From JADJXV01 sp046328995 (lineage in GTDB: Bacteria; Bacteroidota; Ignavibacteria; Kapaibacteriales; UBA961), in contig JAXLVN010000006.1 in NCBI GenBank assembly GCA_046328995.1, positions 299,645 to 363,644 on the forward strand: DNA of 64,000 bases. Direction: 5' to 3'. The position numbers and the translations under genes are program-made. The first letter of the stretch is position 1; every line of letters starts with the position of its first letter. This document shows positions 34,149 to 45,926 of the stretch, one piece after another. The notes beneath the pieces are model-generated. The model did not search any database and was not told where the DNA came from. It saw nothing but the letters and a program-made list of their open reading frames with translations.

Positions 34149-34538
34149 ATGGGAATTCATGTCTGCATGGGCGCGATGATGATGTGCAGTTTCGGCGCGG
34201 CACCAAGTTCGCTCGTCGTCCTCCCCGCCAATCTCGTCATGACCAGCAAAATGCCCGCCGCTAACATCATGGACAACAAGCCGATGGTAAACGTTCTGCC
34301 ATTCGGCGTATGCATGTCACCTGCCAATCCGATGGTCGCCGCCGCTACAGCCGCCGCACTCGGCGTGCTGACTCCTATGCCGTGTATCCCGGTGACAGCC
34401 GCACCGTGGATTGTCGGCGCGCCGACCGTACTCCTTGCCAAAATGCCGGCGCTTAATAATTCCTCGACGCTCATGTGTAATTGGGGAGGGGTGATTCAAA
34501 TCAGTGTGCCGGGGCAGTTTACGGAGATGATACCGTGA
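34149..34538 (+). CDS. DUF4280 PAAR-like spike protein
   Basis: A 129-residue protein matching DUF4280, a PAAR-like family that caps the spike of type VI or extracellular contractile injection systems and carries effectors. Family marks run through the sequence: MMCSFGAAPSSLVVLP, ANIMDNKPMVNVLPFG, CMSPANPMVAAATAAALG, LTPMPCIPVTAAPW and MCNWGGVIQISVPGQ. Five cysteines are placed as usual. A strong ribosome site (aggagg) lies in the end of the MORN gene, and only one base separates the two. No sheath, tube, baseplate, VgrG or ClpV gene is in this window, so the spike is orphan here. Confidence 0.93.
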   Translation: MGIHVCMGAMMMCSFGAAPSSLVVLPANLVMTSKMPAANIMDNKPMVNVLPFGVCMSPANPMVAAATAAALGVLTPMPCIPVTAAPWIVGAPTVLLAKMPALNNSSTLMCNWGGVIQISVPGQFTEMIP

Positions 34539-34542
34539 TTAG

Positions 34543-34650
34543 CGGTAAGTCGATAAGTGGTAAGTGATAAGTCGGCAAGTTGGTCCCGTCACGCTGAGCT
34601 TGTCGAAGTGTTCAATTACTTGCCAAATTCTTCTTACGCTGTCAGCATTC
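34543..34650. repeat. GTAAGTCG words and a dispersed inverted-repeat arm
   Basis: 34543-34576 has words of the gtaagtcgataagtggtaag type directly after the DUF4280 stop. 34588-34612 is the arm cacgctgagcttgtcgaag, followed by ttgccaaattcttcttacg, the same arm-plus-tail seen at 14430-14475. Confidence 0.8.
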
Positions 34651-34733
34651 GTTTGCGATTACCAATTGCCGCCCAATTCAACTGTCGAATGCATCTAACA
34701 ATTAACCTTTTGAATAGGTTAACAGGTGAAAAT

Positions 34734-35369
34734 ATGAAAGATATAGACAAACAACATGTAAAGAAAATACTCCAACGATATACCACTCGCCACCGATTCG
34801 AATTATCTGTCATTGTTTGCGTTATAGGCGGTCTTTGGTGGCTTTTTTCCTATTCAATGTATCACCTAGAGGTAGATGTTTTATGGATTCGGTATTCAAT
34901 AAGTATGCTGATTTCTTATCCTATCATGGCATATCTTCTTCTTGTCTGGCTACAAATTATTTCATCGAGAATAACCGCGCAACTTCAAGTAGATTCGACC
35001 TCTATTCCTGAAGCGAAAGAAGGTCGGGGCTGGAATTGGGATTTTTCTAATTTTGATATTTTTGGCGAAGCAGAGGGCGTTTTTCTTTTTTTACTCATAA
35101 TAGTGTCTGTTATTATTCTGGCAATTATTGTCTGTGTGGCACTCTCCCCAATTCTGTTAGGGGAGTTGTTTACAAGCGAACTCGTGCTTGTATTAATGTA
35201 TAAGCAATTGAAAAAAATAGAACTTGAGCTCTCAATGGTAGAAGTAATGAGGCATACTGCGTTATACTATTTCATTGTCGTTGCAGCAGTCACAGCTTGC
35301 GCATATTCTATCGGATATTATTATCCGGAAGTTAGGACTATAGTTGAGTTTTTACGAGTCGTAAGGTGA
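34734..35369 (+). CDS. Hypothetical four-helix membrane protein
   Basis: A 211-residue protein from the Met after aggtgaaaat; the longer frame upstream consists of repeat-derived sequence. It has a basic cytoplasmic start (MKDIDKQHVKKILQRY), then membrane helices at about residues 22-42, 50-73, 110-140 and 175-196, and a charged loop with tryptophans (EAKEGRGWNWDFSN). It is strikingly AT-rich compared with the MORN/DUF4280 genes. No family is recognised. Its place downstream of a spike module makes an immunity or accessory role conceivable, but no sequence feature shows this, and 195 bases with repeats separate it from the DUF4280 gene. Confidence 0.7.
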   Translation: MKDIDKQHVKKILQRYTTRHRFELSVIVCVIGGLWWLFSYSMYHLEVDVLWIRYSISMLISYPIMAYLLLVWLQIISSRITAQLQVDSTSIPEAKEGRGWNWDFSNFDIFGEAEGVFLFLLIIVSVIILAIIVCVALSPILLGELFTSELVLVLMYKQLKKIELELSMVEVMRHTALYYFIVVAAVTACAYSIGYYYPEVRTIVEFLRVVR

Positions 35370-35774
35370 TAGGAGATGGATTGGTAGAGAAAATGAACGC
35401 CTATGAGCATAAATCCCACAACTAACAGAACGTGTTTTATAATCAAGTACTTGCGGTGCCAGTAGCTCTCGTTTCTTCATTCGAAGACTCATTACCAATG
35501 ACAGTTTAATAACTTGTTCTTTTTATATGACTTGCATTTGCTGTATAAGAAAGAGTTTCCCACAGAGTTTCACAGAGTTTTTCACAGAGTTCACAGCGGA
35601 ATACTGCTGTGTGTGACTCTGTGAGCATACCCTGTGTAACCCTGTGGGAGGAATTCTTCCGGCTACATATAGCCGAGTTCTCTTTTGCAAGTACTTGCTG
35701 TGTCATTACTTGCTTTTTAAAAAATCTTTAATTAGGCCTTCAGAATGACCTGTTTCTTGCCTTTTACATAGAAC
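35370..35774. repeat. 405-base gap with CACAGAGTTT repeats and a small palindrome
   Basis: 35552-35652 holds four copies of a cacagagtttc-type word in one direction and partial inverse copies (gtgactctgtgag, taaccctgtgggag), so the stretch is an imperfect inverted repeat of about 100 bases. 35690-35701 is the perfect palindrome gcaagtacttgc, and a partial copy is at about 35444-35455. No gene is supported. Confidence 0.75.
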
Positions 35775-36332
35775 CTACTCCACCAATCTCTTACTCAGCG
35801 TTTTACTCCGGTAATTCACCTCATTCCACTGCACATACTCGACAAATCTATAGCCGCGGTTTTCGTAATAGCGAAGCAGGTGATGGGCGTGTTCTGACGT
35901 GTCGAGAGCTATTTCGCTTGCTCCCATTATCCTCGCAAGTGCTTCTGATGCCGTGAGTAAGAGCGTACCGAGTCCGTATTTTTGATATTCCGGCAGCACG
36001 GCGAATTGTCCGAAATGTGCTACTTCAGGACGTTCGTAAAAAGCCGAACCCCTCGTCCATCCCGGATAATTCACCGTTATCGTCCCGATCAACTGCTCAC
36101 CGCTCACTGCCACGAGACACAGACCATGCGTCATCGCTCGCTCCTCGGTCACGGTTTCGTTCTGATGCGTGGCTACAAAGCGTAACCCCATATCAGCAAG
36201 CGGCTTGTAGCTACGGTGGAGAAGCGTGGTCATTTCGGCGAATGAATCGCTCGGCAGTATCAGGCGAATGGTTATTTCCTCGCCGTCGGCTGTGGTATGA
36301 GTAATTGGCAGGCGGAATCCTTCGGCATTCAT
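35775..36332 (-). CDS. GNAT family acetyltransferase
   Basis: A 185-residue GNAT enzyme. The acetyl-CoA-binding motif A is FGQFAVLPEYQKYGLGTLLL (about residues 106-125), with the R/QxxGxG/A-type QKYGLG loop, followed by motif B (EIALDTSEHAHHLLRYYENRGYRFVEY). The N-terminal part has an LVAVSGEQLIGTI strand typical of motifs C/D. The acceptor, probably an amino group of a small molecule or protein, cannot be read from the sequence. Single gene, minus strand. Confidence 0.88.
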   Translation of the reverse strand: MNAEGFRLPITHTTADGEEITIRLILPSDSFAEMTTLLHRSYKPLADMGLRFVATHQNETVTEERAMTHGLCLVAVSGEQLIGTITVNYPGWTRGSAFYERPEVAHFGQFAVLPEYQKYGLGTLLLTASEALARIMGASEIALDTSEHAHHLLRYYENRGYRFVEYVQWNEVNYRSKTLSKRLVE

Positions 36333-36408
36333 AAATATCTTGTATGCTTGATAGTTATTGAATTAATTTTGATGTAGTATTTTTTTGATATGTGTATTTT
36401 CTACCGCT

Positions 36409-36471
36409 GTAGGGGCGAATTGCATTCGCCCTAACCCTAGCACGACCAGGGCGAATGCGATTCGCCCCTAC
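36409..36471. repeat. Second complete inverted pair of the dispersed palindromic element
   Basis: Arms at 36409-36431 and 36449-36471 match the unit at 15693-15754 almost base for base, and the spacer shares ccctagcacgacc. It lies between the GNAT gene and the HAD gene, both on the minus strand. Confidence 0.9.
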
Positions 36472-36512
36472 GATTATTCATTACCTCACAAAAAAACTGT
36501 TACCGCGCGTCA

Positions 36513-37205
36513 TTAATCCTTATGCTTGGCATTGTCAAGATCAAGAATCTCAAAGAGTTGCTTGATGTCTTTGAGTTCGTAATCAGCGTCTGCCTCCTGC
36601 GTTCCGAAGACATCACCATAGCGGGCAAATGCAGTAATCATTCCCACATTTTTCGCGCCCACCATATCGCGTTCTGCCCAATCGCCGATCATAATCGCCT
36701 CGTGCGGCGCGACATTGAGTTTGGCAAGAGCCGTTAAGAACGGTTTGGGGCTTGGCTTACGCTCGCCCGTGTCGTCGAAGGTCACCACCACGTCAAAGAT
36801 GTGATGGAAATTCATATAACACAAGCGTAGCCATGCCTCGCGAGCAGGCGCATCGGAGACGACCGCGAGCTTCACGCCTGACTTCACGAGTTTCATAAGG
36901 GTAGCAGTGACATGCGGATACGGCTTAAGAGCGGCTTCCCGGGCGCGGCGATAGGCGATAATTCCCGCCGATAAAATGCGGAAATCGAGATAACCGAGGG
37001 TTTCAGTGAGGAATTGGTCGAATACCTTTTGATATTCAATTCCCTGTTCATTATAAATTTTATCAATGTGCGACTTAATCTGTTCATGCGTGAGATTCAT
37101 ACCGGCATCCGTCATCGCGCCGATTGCCGCATCGACTGCCTGACGCTTCATCGCCATAAAATCGACGAGTGTATTATCGAGGTCAAATATAACTGCACGT
37201 ATCAT
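36513..37205 (-). CDS. HAD superfamily hydrolase
   Basis: A 230-residue HAD phosphatase with motif I FDLDNTLVDF (Asp8 and Asp10), a helical cap at about 20-90, motif II VVSDAP, the lysine of motif III in GERKPSPKPFLTAL and motif IV IMIGDWAERDMVGAKN. The cap type and length resemble the group of glyceraldehyde-3-phosphate or pyrimidine-nucleotide phosphatases, but the substrate cannot be decided from the sequence. The gene stands between GNAT and GxxExxY genes on the same strand; no clear pathway link. Confidence 0.9.
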   Translation of the reverse strand: MIRAVIFDLDNTLVDFMAMKRQAVDAAIGAMTDAGMNLTHEQIKSHIDKIYNEQGIEYQKVFDQFLTETLGYLDFRILSAGIIAYRRAREAALKPYPHVTATLMKLVKSGVKLAVVSDAPAREAWLRLCYMNFHHIFDVVVTFDDTGERKPSPKPFLTALAKLNVAPHEAIMIGDWAERDMVGAKNVGMITAFARYGDVFGTQEADADYELKDIKQLFEILDLDNAKHKD

Positions 37206-37265
37206 GTTGGAATTCCTATAAAAGTAAATTAGACGAACAAAAATAACGAGAAAACCGGCACCTGC

Positions 37266-37643
37266 TTACGGCTTTTTATACACCCGTTTACATTCAAGCG
37301 GCTGTGCGCCGAAATTGAGAATCAGGCCATCGGCAATATTGAATGCCTTGCAATTCTGAATCGCCTGCACGCGGTGGCGTTCGTCGATTCTCTCGACAGT
37401 TTTGAGCTCCACGAGCACGACGCCCTCCACCACAAAATCGACACGCACGGAACCAAGCGGGTGATTTTTGTAATACACGACGAGTTCTTCATCTTGCGTA
37501 CAATCAATATCTTGCAGTATAAATTCCTGCGCAAGTGCTGCGCGGTACATTTCAATCGGGAAGCCGTTGCCGAGGGTTTTGTGGACTTCTACCGCCGCGC
37601 CGATAATCGCGTGCGTTAAGTCGTCGATGTCGCTTTTATTCAT
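37266..37643 (-). CDS. GxxExxY protein
   Basis: A 125-residue protein with the eponymous motif (GNGFPIEMY, GFPIEMY = GxxExxY) and the nuclease-like core VRVDFVVEGVVLVELKT, which resembles the PD-(D/E)XK strands D and ExK. The start is the Met at MNKSDIDDLTHA; 38 codons of upstream frame overlap the end of the hybrid kinase gene and have no family similarity. The family is widespread in bacteria and its function is not established. Its start lies 25 bases from the stop of the kinase gene on the same strand, so it may be read as the last gene of that unit. Confidence 0.88.
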   Translation of the reverse strand: MNKSDIDDLTHAIIGAAVEVHKTLGNGFPIEMYRAALAQEFILQDIDCTQDEELVVYYKNHPLGSVRVDFVVEGVVLVELKTVERIDERHRVQAIQNCKAFNIADGLILNFGAQPLECKRVYKKP

Positions 37644-37668
37644 GATGGTTATGATGGATTGTAGAATG

Positions 37669-40746
<3,078 letters not shown>

Positions 40747-40840
40747 ACAGAGGCCTTCGTATATATCAGTGTGCTGAAAAGCGGGAGATTCCTCCTCCCC
40801 CCCTCTTTCCGCCGTTACTCACCGGCGGAGGATATGCCGG

Positions 40841-41410
40841 CTATTTTTCCTGAACAATCTTACCATAGCTGAGCAGCTGCATCTCGACCGTCAGATTCGA
40901 GCGCTTGAGAGCGGCAGGATTGACTTCATACTTCACGGTTTCCGACTCGTCGATATAAAAATTCAGGTGTACTCCCTTTTTGCAGAATCCCGGCGTATCG
41001 GCTATGGCCAGTATATTCTGGTGTTCGATGAATTTCATAATTGCGGAGATTCTATTTTTTTCGGAGGCAGAGATAAACAGCAATTGACAATTTTTAATAT
41101 CCTGATAATTATCGATATAATTGATTTTTACGGTTCTGTTTTTAATCTTTATCTTCTTCGCAATTGTCTCTAGCTCGCCATTAAACGGACTCTCACCGAG
41201 CACGTCGATAACAAAATAATCATCGCTGGGCAGGGCACTCCAATCGGTAAAACGGGCAAATTTCTCAATAAACGAGGCCTTGACCGAATACTCTATAGAC
41301 TGCGCATAGACTATCAACGGCAGTAGTACTGCGACCAAACCGAGGAAGAAGCGCCTGGTGACGCCGTGTATATGCTTCCTGCTGCTCCGTAGTATGTCAG
41401 TAAATGCCAT
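40841..41410 (-). CDS. YfiR family (DUF4154) periplasmic protein
   Basis: A 189-residue secreted protein with a signal peptide ending LIVYAQ and family features: YSVKASFIEKFARFTDW, a YFVIDVLGESPF strand, NCQLLFISASE, ILAIADTPGFCKKGV and the end VEMQLLSYGKIVQ. In Pseudomonas, YfiR is a periplasmic repressor in the YfiBNR signalling system and can sense redox state; here the partner appears to be the hybrid kinase rather than a diguanylate cyclase. It sits between the TonB receptor and the kinase, same strand, about 95 and 120 bases from them, and a co-transcribed triad is likely. Confidence 0.9.
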   Translation of the reverse strand: MAFTDILRSSRKHIHGVTRRFFLGLVAVLLPLIVYAQSIEYSVKASFIEKFARFTDWSALPSDDYFVIDVLGESPFNGELETIAKKIKIKNRTVKINYIDNYQDIKNCQLLFISASEKNRISAIMKFIEHQNILAIADTPGFCKKGVHLNFYIDESETVKYEVNPAALKRSNLTVEMQLLSYGKIVQEK

Positions 41411-41533
41411 TCGCTAGCCGATTAAGTAAAACGTACTAAAAACACCGTGAATATTCACCATCCTGAATCTGCGTGCCGGGCTTATCGCCCGACGATAGTC
41501 TGTCCCTGGCGGCACATGAACTGCCAGCCATAG

Positions 41534-43828
41534 TTAGAGCTTACATTTCATGCCTCCAGCGAGCCCAAACGGCTGCTGCGGCGTACCGTACATGTAGGTA
41601 GAGTTCGACGACACCCCGCCGCTGGTATGGGCATATTTACTGTTGAGCGCATTGCGGGCCGTGCAGAAGACGGTGAAATTATCCGACAGACGGTAATCTG
41701 CACTCACCGTGAGCAGGGCATAGCCATCGATGGAAATTCGTGCGTCCGGAGCCAAGGGATTCTCAAAATTCTCACCCGCCTGCCGCCCGATGAGCGTGAG
41801 TCGGGGCGAGAGACTCAGGTCACCGACCACGAAATCGGCGCCGATATGAGCCGAGAGCGGCGTCGTACGGATCGCCTGCGCGTACGTCTCCTGCCGAATA
41901 AGATTTGCATCGGTGTATGCTGTCTGGACTTCTGCACGGACATAGCTCAGGGCTGCATATGCCCGCATCGAGAGCGATTGGCCGGAATAGCTGTAATCGA
42001 GAGAGGCAGTAATACCGTAATTCCTTTGCTTGCCTTGATTAATGATGACTTCAATATAGCCGACATCCCACCCTTTGTATTTCCCGTTGTAGTAATTGGT
42101 ATTACCGGAGTCCGACACATAATTGTAGAGATTATTTACCCAGATATAATACCCGGAGAATGACATGCTGAGGTTCTTGCCGATAAACTGCTGCAGGTTT
42201 ATTTCGATCGTTTTCATGTACTGCGGCTCAAGATGCGGATTCGGCAAAAACCAATACGAGGACGAATATGTCCTGCCGCTGTCGGACGAGGTAAAAGAAC
42301 CAAAATGCTCGTAGGCAGAGTTGGGCGAAGGAGCAAGGAAGGATGAACCGTACAGTAACTTCAGGGTGGATTTTGACGTCGGCGTCAGTATGACCCCAAG
42401 TCGGGGATTGAACGTAGGACCATAGCGGGAATTATAATCATACCGTGCTCCGGCGGTCACCGAGAGCATATCGAGCGGCTCCCATTGTGCCTGTGCATAA
42501 GTACCGAAATTTGAATATTTAATAAGATATAAATCATCGGCAATACCTCCCGGATTATTCGGCAGGCGCGTGCCCTGAATAATTCCCTGAATCGGCGCAT
42601 TGACATCGACCTTGGTATCAAGGTCTGCTGTCTTGGGCAATACTTCAAAGAGGGTATAGTTGATTCCGCCGATAATGGTCAGATGATTATCTGCCTGCCA
42701 GATGAGCTGCTGCTCGGTGCCGCGCATGGTACCAAAGCCGTATTTATACCCCGGCTCAAAATTGACAAATGCATTACGGTAATTACTTTCGGGAGAAATT
42801 TCATAGGCATTGCTTGAGAGCTTGCTTGAGATGGTGATGTCGTCTATTTGCTTAGTATATGATGCAGATACGGTGGTTAGCAGGTTCCTGAAAAAAACGT
42901 TTTTATTGTAAATCGCATTATTCCCCGTCGATGGGAAAGACGATGGCGTCTGATTCATATTCGCAAAAGCACTCACGGTAAAGTCTTTAAATTTAAGCGC
43001 CACAAAAGCATTATATGCACTGACGGGATATTCCATTGCCTGTGAAAAGGGAGTCTTTGGTACGACGGTACCAAAGCGTGATGGGAATACACCTTTTTGC
43101 TGTGCTTCAAAGTCAAATCGGTCTTTGTCGAGCACAATATCACTCAGCGGGGCGAGGTCCTCGGCATACAACTGCCCGGAAAAAATCAGCTTTGCTTCCT
43201 CGCTGAGAGTGACCCCACCGAACAGTGTTCCGTTTTTCATGCCGTACATACCGATCGACGGAGAGAACTCTATTCTTGGCGCCTTATCCGGACCTATTTT
43301 CTTAGTGATGATATTAATGACGCCTGCTACGGCATCGGCTCCGTATAATGCAGACCCGGGACCATAGACGACCTCTATCTGCTGCGCTACATGAACAGGG
43401 TAATTTTCCATAATCGGCGTGACTTCTCCGGTCGCAATCGAGACCTGTACCCCATCGAGCAGGATGATGAATTTTGACTGATTGTCAAAGCCCCGCATTG
43501 AGATGCAATTTCTATAGTCGGTATGGACAAAATCATTGATGACGAATCCCGGAAGGTCTTGGATCACATCTAGCAGTGAACGGTAATGACGCGCCTCGAT
43601 TTGCTCGGCCGTTACGACGAGTACCGTCGCCGGTGCTTTGGTAATGGGCTGTTGGTTTTTTGTAGCAGTAATGACCCGCACCTTCATCAATTCCTCAAGC
43701 GACAAATCAATAAATTTGTCATCTTCTTCTCCACTTCTGGTAAGTACTGATACCACCGTTTGGGCGGATCGCATAGGGGTCGTGAAGCACACTGTCACGA
43801 GCAGTAGAAAGCGTACGAATTGTTTCAT
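41534..43828 (-). CDS. TonB-dependent outer-membrane receptor
   Basis: A 764-residue receptor with a signal peptide (MKQFVRFLLLVTVCFTTPM). The plug domain starts at about residue 50 (VITATKNQQPITKAPATV, YGPGSALYGADAVAGVINIITKK). About 22 transmembrane strands follow to the end (WEPLDMLSVTAGARYDYNSRYG, GVILTPTSKSTLKLLYG). Such receptors take up siderophores, cobalamin or sugars, or act as receptors that pass a signal inward. With the YfiR protein and the hybrid kinase next to it, a signalling role is likely; no substrate is deducible. No N-terminal secretin/STN extension or carboxypeptidase-like domain is visible. Confidence 0.93.
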   Translation of the reverse strand: MKQFVRFLLLVTVCFTTPMRSAQTVVSVLTRSGEEDDKFIDLSLEELMKVRVITATKNQQPITKAPATVLVVTAEQIEARHYRSLLDVIQDLPGFVINDFVHTDYRNCISMRGFDNQSKFIILLDGVQVSIATGEVTPIMENYPVHVAQQIEVVYGPGSALYGADAVAGVINIITKKIGPDKAPRIEFSPSIGMYGMKNGTLFGGVTLSEEAKLIFSGQLYAEDLAPLSDIVLDKDRFDFEAQQKGVFPSRFGTVVPKTPFSQAMEYPVSAYNAFVALKFKDFTVSAFANMNQTPSSFPSTGNNAIYNKNVFFRNLLTTVSASYTKQIDDITISSKLSSNAYEISPESNYRNAFVNFEPGYKYGFGTMRGTEQQLIWQADNHLTIIGGINYTLFEVLPKTADLDTKVDVNAPIQGIIQGTRLPNNPGGIADDLYLIKYSNFGTYAQAQWEPLDMLSVTAGARYDYNSRYGPTFNPRLGVILTPTSKSTLKLLYGSSFLAPSPNSAYEHFGSFTSSDSGRTYSSSYWFLPNPHLEPQYMKTIEINLQQFIGKNLSMSFSGYYIWVNNLYNYVSDSGNTNYYNGKYKGWDVGYIEVIINQGKQRNYGITASLDYSYSGQSLSMRAYAALSYVRAEVQTAYTDANLIRQETYAQAIRTTPLSAHIGADFVVGDLSLSPRLTLIGRQAGENFENPLAPDARISIDGYALLTVSADYRLSDNFTVFCTARNALNSKYAHTSGGVSSNSTYMYGTPQQPFGLAGGMKCKL

Positions 43829-44141
43829 CGGTTTCTCTGGCTATAAAGTTGTGTATAAAGGGCCACCCTTCCGTCGTCCATCAATTATACTCCATCATCC
43901 TCTTCCGGCAACCCTACAAGGAGTATCCGTCAGTGCTTGCCTTACTCACCGGGGGGGCCGGGGCCGAAAGCCGCAGGCACAGTGGCCAATGCCAATATGA
44001 GCTGCTGAGAATGTACGTATATTAATTGTATCAAAGTTACAATGTTTTTTACTGAGAAAAAAGAAAAAACCGCATGTACTATTTTCATGAACACCTACTG
44101 CCGGTGAGGGGCTGAGGTGCGAAAGTGCGGCACAGGGAGCG
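43829..44141. other. 313-base gap without a supported gene
   Basis: This gap holds the promoter region of the TonB receptor gene on its left side and the 3' end of the TPR-LuxR regulator on its right. It includes a GC-rich patch (gggggggccggggccgaaagccgcaggcac at 43951-43980) that may be a remnant of a dispersed repeat. I see no tRNA, terminator with U-tail or tandem array. Confidence 0.45.
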
Positions 44142-45905
44142 TCACAGGGGCGCCAGAAATGACGATAGATTGGTCTGGGTCGAGAGCCCGAATTTCTTGC
44201 GGATGCGGTAGCGGTGCATCTCGATATTATGGGTCGAAACGCTGAGCATGGTGGCGATTTCTTTATTGGATAAATTGATTTTAAGGAGCGCGCAAATCTT
44301 TAATTCTGTGGGTGTAAGGGAATTATACATCTTCGAGAGCCGGCGCATGAATTCCGGGTGCAGCTGCGTAAATTTCTGCTGAAACATCGTCCACTGCGAC
44401 TCAATATGCACATTCGAGCGCATCTCGGCGGCGAATTTATTGATTTGGTCCTTGGTGTCGGAGGAGGCATCGGCATTCATGCCGGCGGTGTTCATTTTCT
44501 GGTGCATTTTATCAATGAACTCATTTTTTTGGGCCACGTGGAGCGCAAGCACGGTGAGTTCGCGGTCTTTTTTATTCACATCAAGCTCTAACTGCTCGGC
44601 CTTGAGGCGGTAGAGTTCGCGCTCTTTCTCGGCTTTTTCGACTTCATAGCGCACCTGCATTTCGGCCACAAGCTTTTGCTTTTCCACGCCGTGAAAGTCG
44701 TCTTTTATCCGCGTAAATTCTTTGTGATGATAATACGCTTTCCTGATATTCCCCAATTCTTCCCAAATCGAAGCGCTTAGTAAATGTCCCTTGTACATTG
44801 CCTGCTTGTCCTCCCGCTCCTCGGCACGCTCAAGTGCCCGCCGGGTAAATTCCAAAGCCCGGTGGAAATGCGACGTCTGATAATATGCCTGTGCAATATT
44901 GAGCAGCACGGTCTGCATGATGTTCGTCTTGCTCACCGATTCTGTAAGAGCAAGCGAATCACGCAGATAGCGAAGTGCCACTTCGTATTCTTTATTCTCA
45001 AGGTATGTCGCGCCGATGGTCGAATACGTCTGCACAATCATCGGTAGATTATCGACCCGTTCGAAGATCTCAAGTGCTGCGAATAAATGCTCAAGCGCCT
45101 GACTGAATTCATAGCTTTTCGTGAGCACGACGGCAATATTCGAGCGTGTCTCGGCCTCACCGAAAATATCATCAAGGTCGATGCGAATCGCGAGACTCCG
45201 ACGGTAGCACTCGAGCGCCTCGGGGTAATTTTCAAGAAATAAATGCACATTCCCGATATGATTGAGCCCGATGGCAATCGAGTATTCATCTTCCAGATAT
45301 TCACTTACTTCGAGCCCCTTGCGGTGGTATTCGAGGGCTTTCGGGTAATTGCCCAATTGCTCAAACGAATTCCCGAAGGCATGATACAGCGATCGTACAT
45401 CGCTGAAATTCCCGTATTTCATCTGCACATCGAGGGCGAGGTTGAGCTTCTGCAGCGCCATTTTATGATTGGCAATCAGTGTGTAATTGACGCCTAACTG
45501 ATAATTTGCGCGCGCTCCCTGCTGCTCATTCTGCGTTTGCTCGGCTACCTTGAGCGCATCATAGCTCGCTTTCAATCCCTCGGAATATTCTCCGCTGTGC
45601 CGGCATGCGTCGGCGATCGCCAGATGACACTCACCGACAGTATCCCTGCTGCCCAGCTTCTCGGCATAAAAAAGTCCGGCCGCCGCCGCCGCTTTTGCCT
45701 TGCGGGGTGCCGACCGGACGACTGTCGCCGAATAATGAAGCAAGAATCGAATCTTATCTTCCACAATAGGAATATGTTCGACCTGCACCGCGATGTCTTG
45801 CAGAAACGTCCGCAACTGCGGAGGATGCTGTTTCGCTGATTGTTTTGCCGGAGTATAAACGGACATTGTATGTATTCTTCGATGATCCATCATGATAAAT
45901 ACCAC
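44142..45905 (-). CDS. TPR-repeat transcription regulator with C-terminal LuxR-type HTH
   Basis: A 587-residue cytoplasmic protein. Residues 60-400 hold about nine tetratricopeptide repeats (AIGLNHIGNVHLFLENYPEAL, AIVLTKSYEFSQALEHLFAAL and so on). They are followed by a coiled-coil segment with many Glu and Lys (about 400-460) and then a C-terminal LuxR/GerE helix-turn-helix (TPTELKICALLKINLSNKEIATMLSVSTHNIEMHRYRIRKK; key residues Thr and Glu before the recognition helix). TPR-LuxR regulators are thought to sense protein partners and control transcription. Several start codons are possible between 45905 and 45866. purB ends 21 bases upstream on the same strand, so the two may be co-transcribed. 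Confidence 0.87.
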   Translation of the reverse strand: MVFIMMDHRRIHTMSVYTPAKQSAKQHPPQLRTFLQDIAVQVEHIPIVEDKIRFLLHYSATVVRSAPRKAKAAAAAGLFYAEKLGSRDTVGECHLAIADACRHSGEYSEGLKASYDALKVAEQTQNEQQGARANYQLGVNYTLIANHKMALQKLNLALDVQMKYGNFSDVRSLYHAFGNSFEQLGNYPKALEYHRKGLEVSEYLEDEYSIAIGLNHIGNVHLFLENYPEALECYRRSLAIRIDLDDIFGEAETRSNIAVVLTKSYEFSQALEHLFAALEIFERVDNLPMIVQTYSTIGATYLENKEYEVALRYLRDSLALTESVSKTNIMQTVLLNIAQAYYQTSHFHRALEFTRRALERAEEREDKQAMYKGHLLSASIWEELGNIRKAYYHHKEFTRIKDDFHGVEKQKLVAEMQVRYEVEKAEKERELYRLKAEQLELDVNKKDRELTVLALHVAQKNEFIDKMHQKMNTAGMNADASSDTKDQINKFAAEMRSNVHIESQWTMFQQKFTQLHPEFMRRLSKMYNSLTPTELKICALLKINLSNKEIATMLSVSTHNIEMHRYRIRKKFGLSTQTNLSSFLAPL

Positions 45906-45926
45906 GCAGCTGCCGCTCTATTGACT

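Noticed and set aside
34557..34733. Upstream extension of the four-helix membrane protein
   Set aside because: These 59 codons fall within the repeat arm and GTAAGTCG words; the ATG at 34734 has a ribosome site and starts a normal N-terminus.
35506..35706. 66-codon minus-strand frame over the CACAGAGTTT repeats
   Set aside because: Protein sequence reflects the repeat (ELCEKLCETLCETL-like) and nothing else.
41534..43828. TonB receptor as a SusC-type polysaccharide transporter
   Set aside because: It lacks the extra N-terminal carboxypeptidase-like domain and no SusD-type gene is adjacent.
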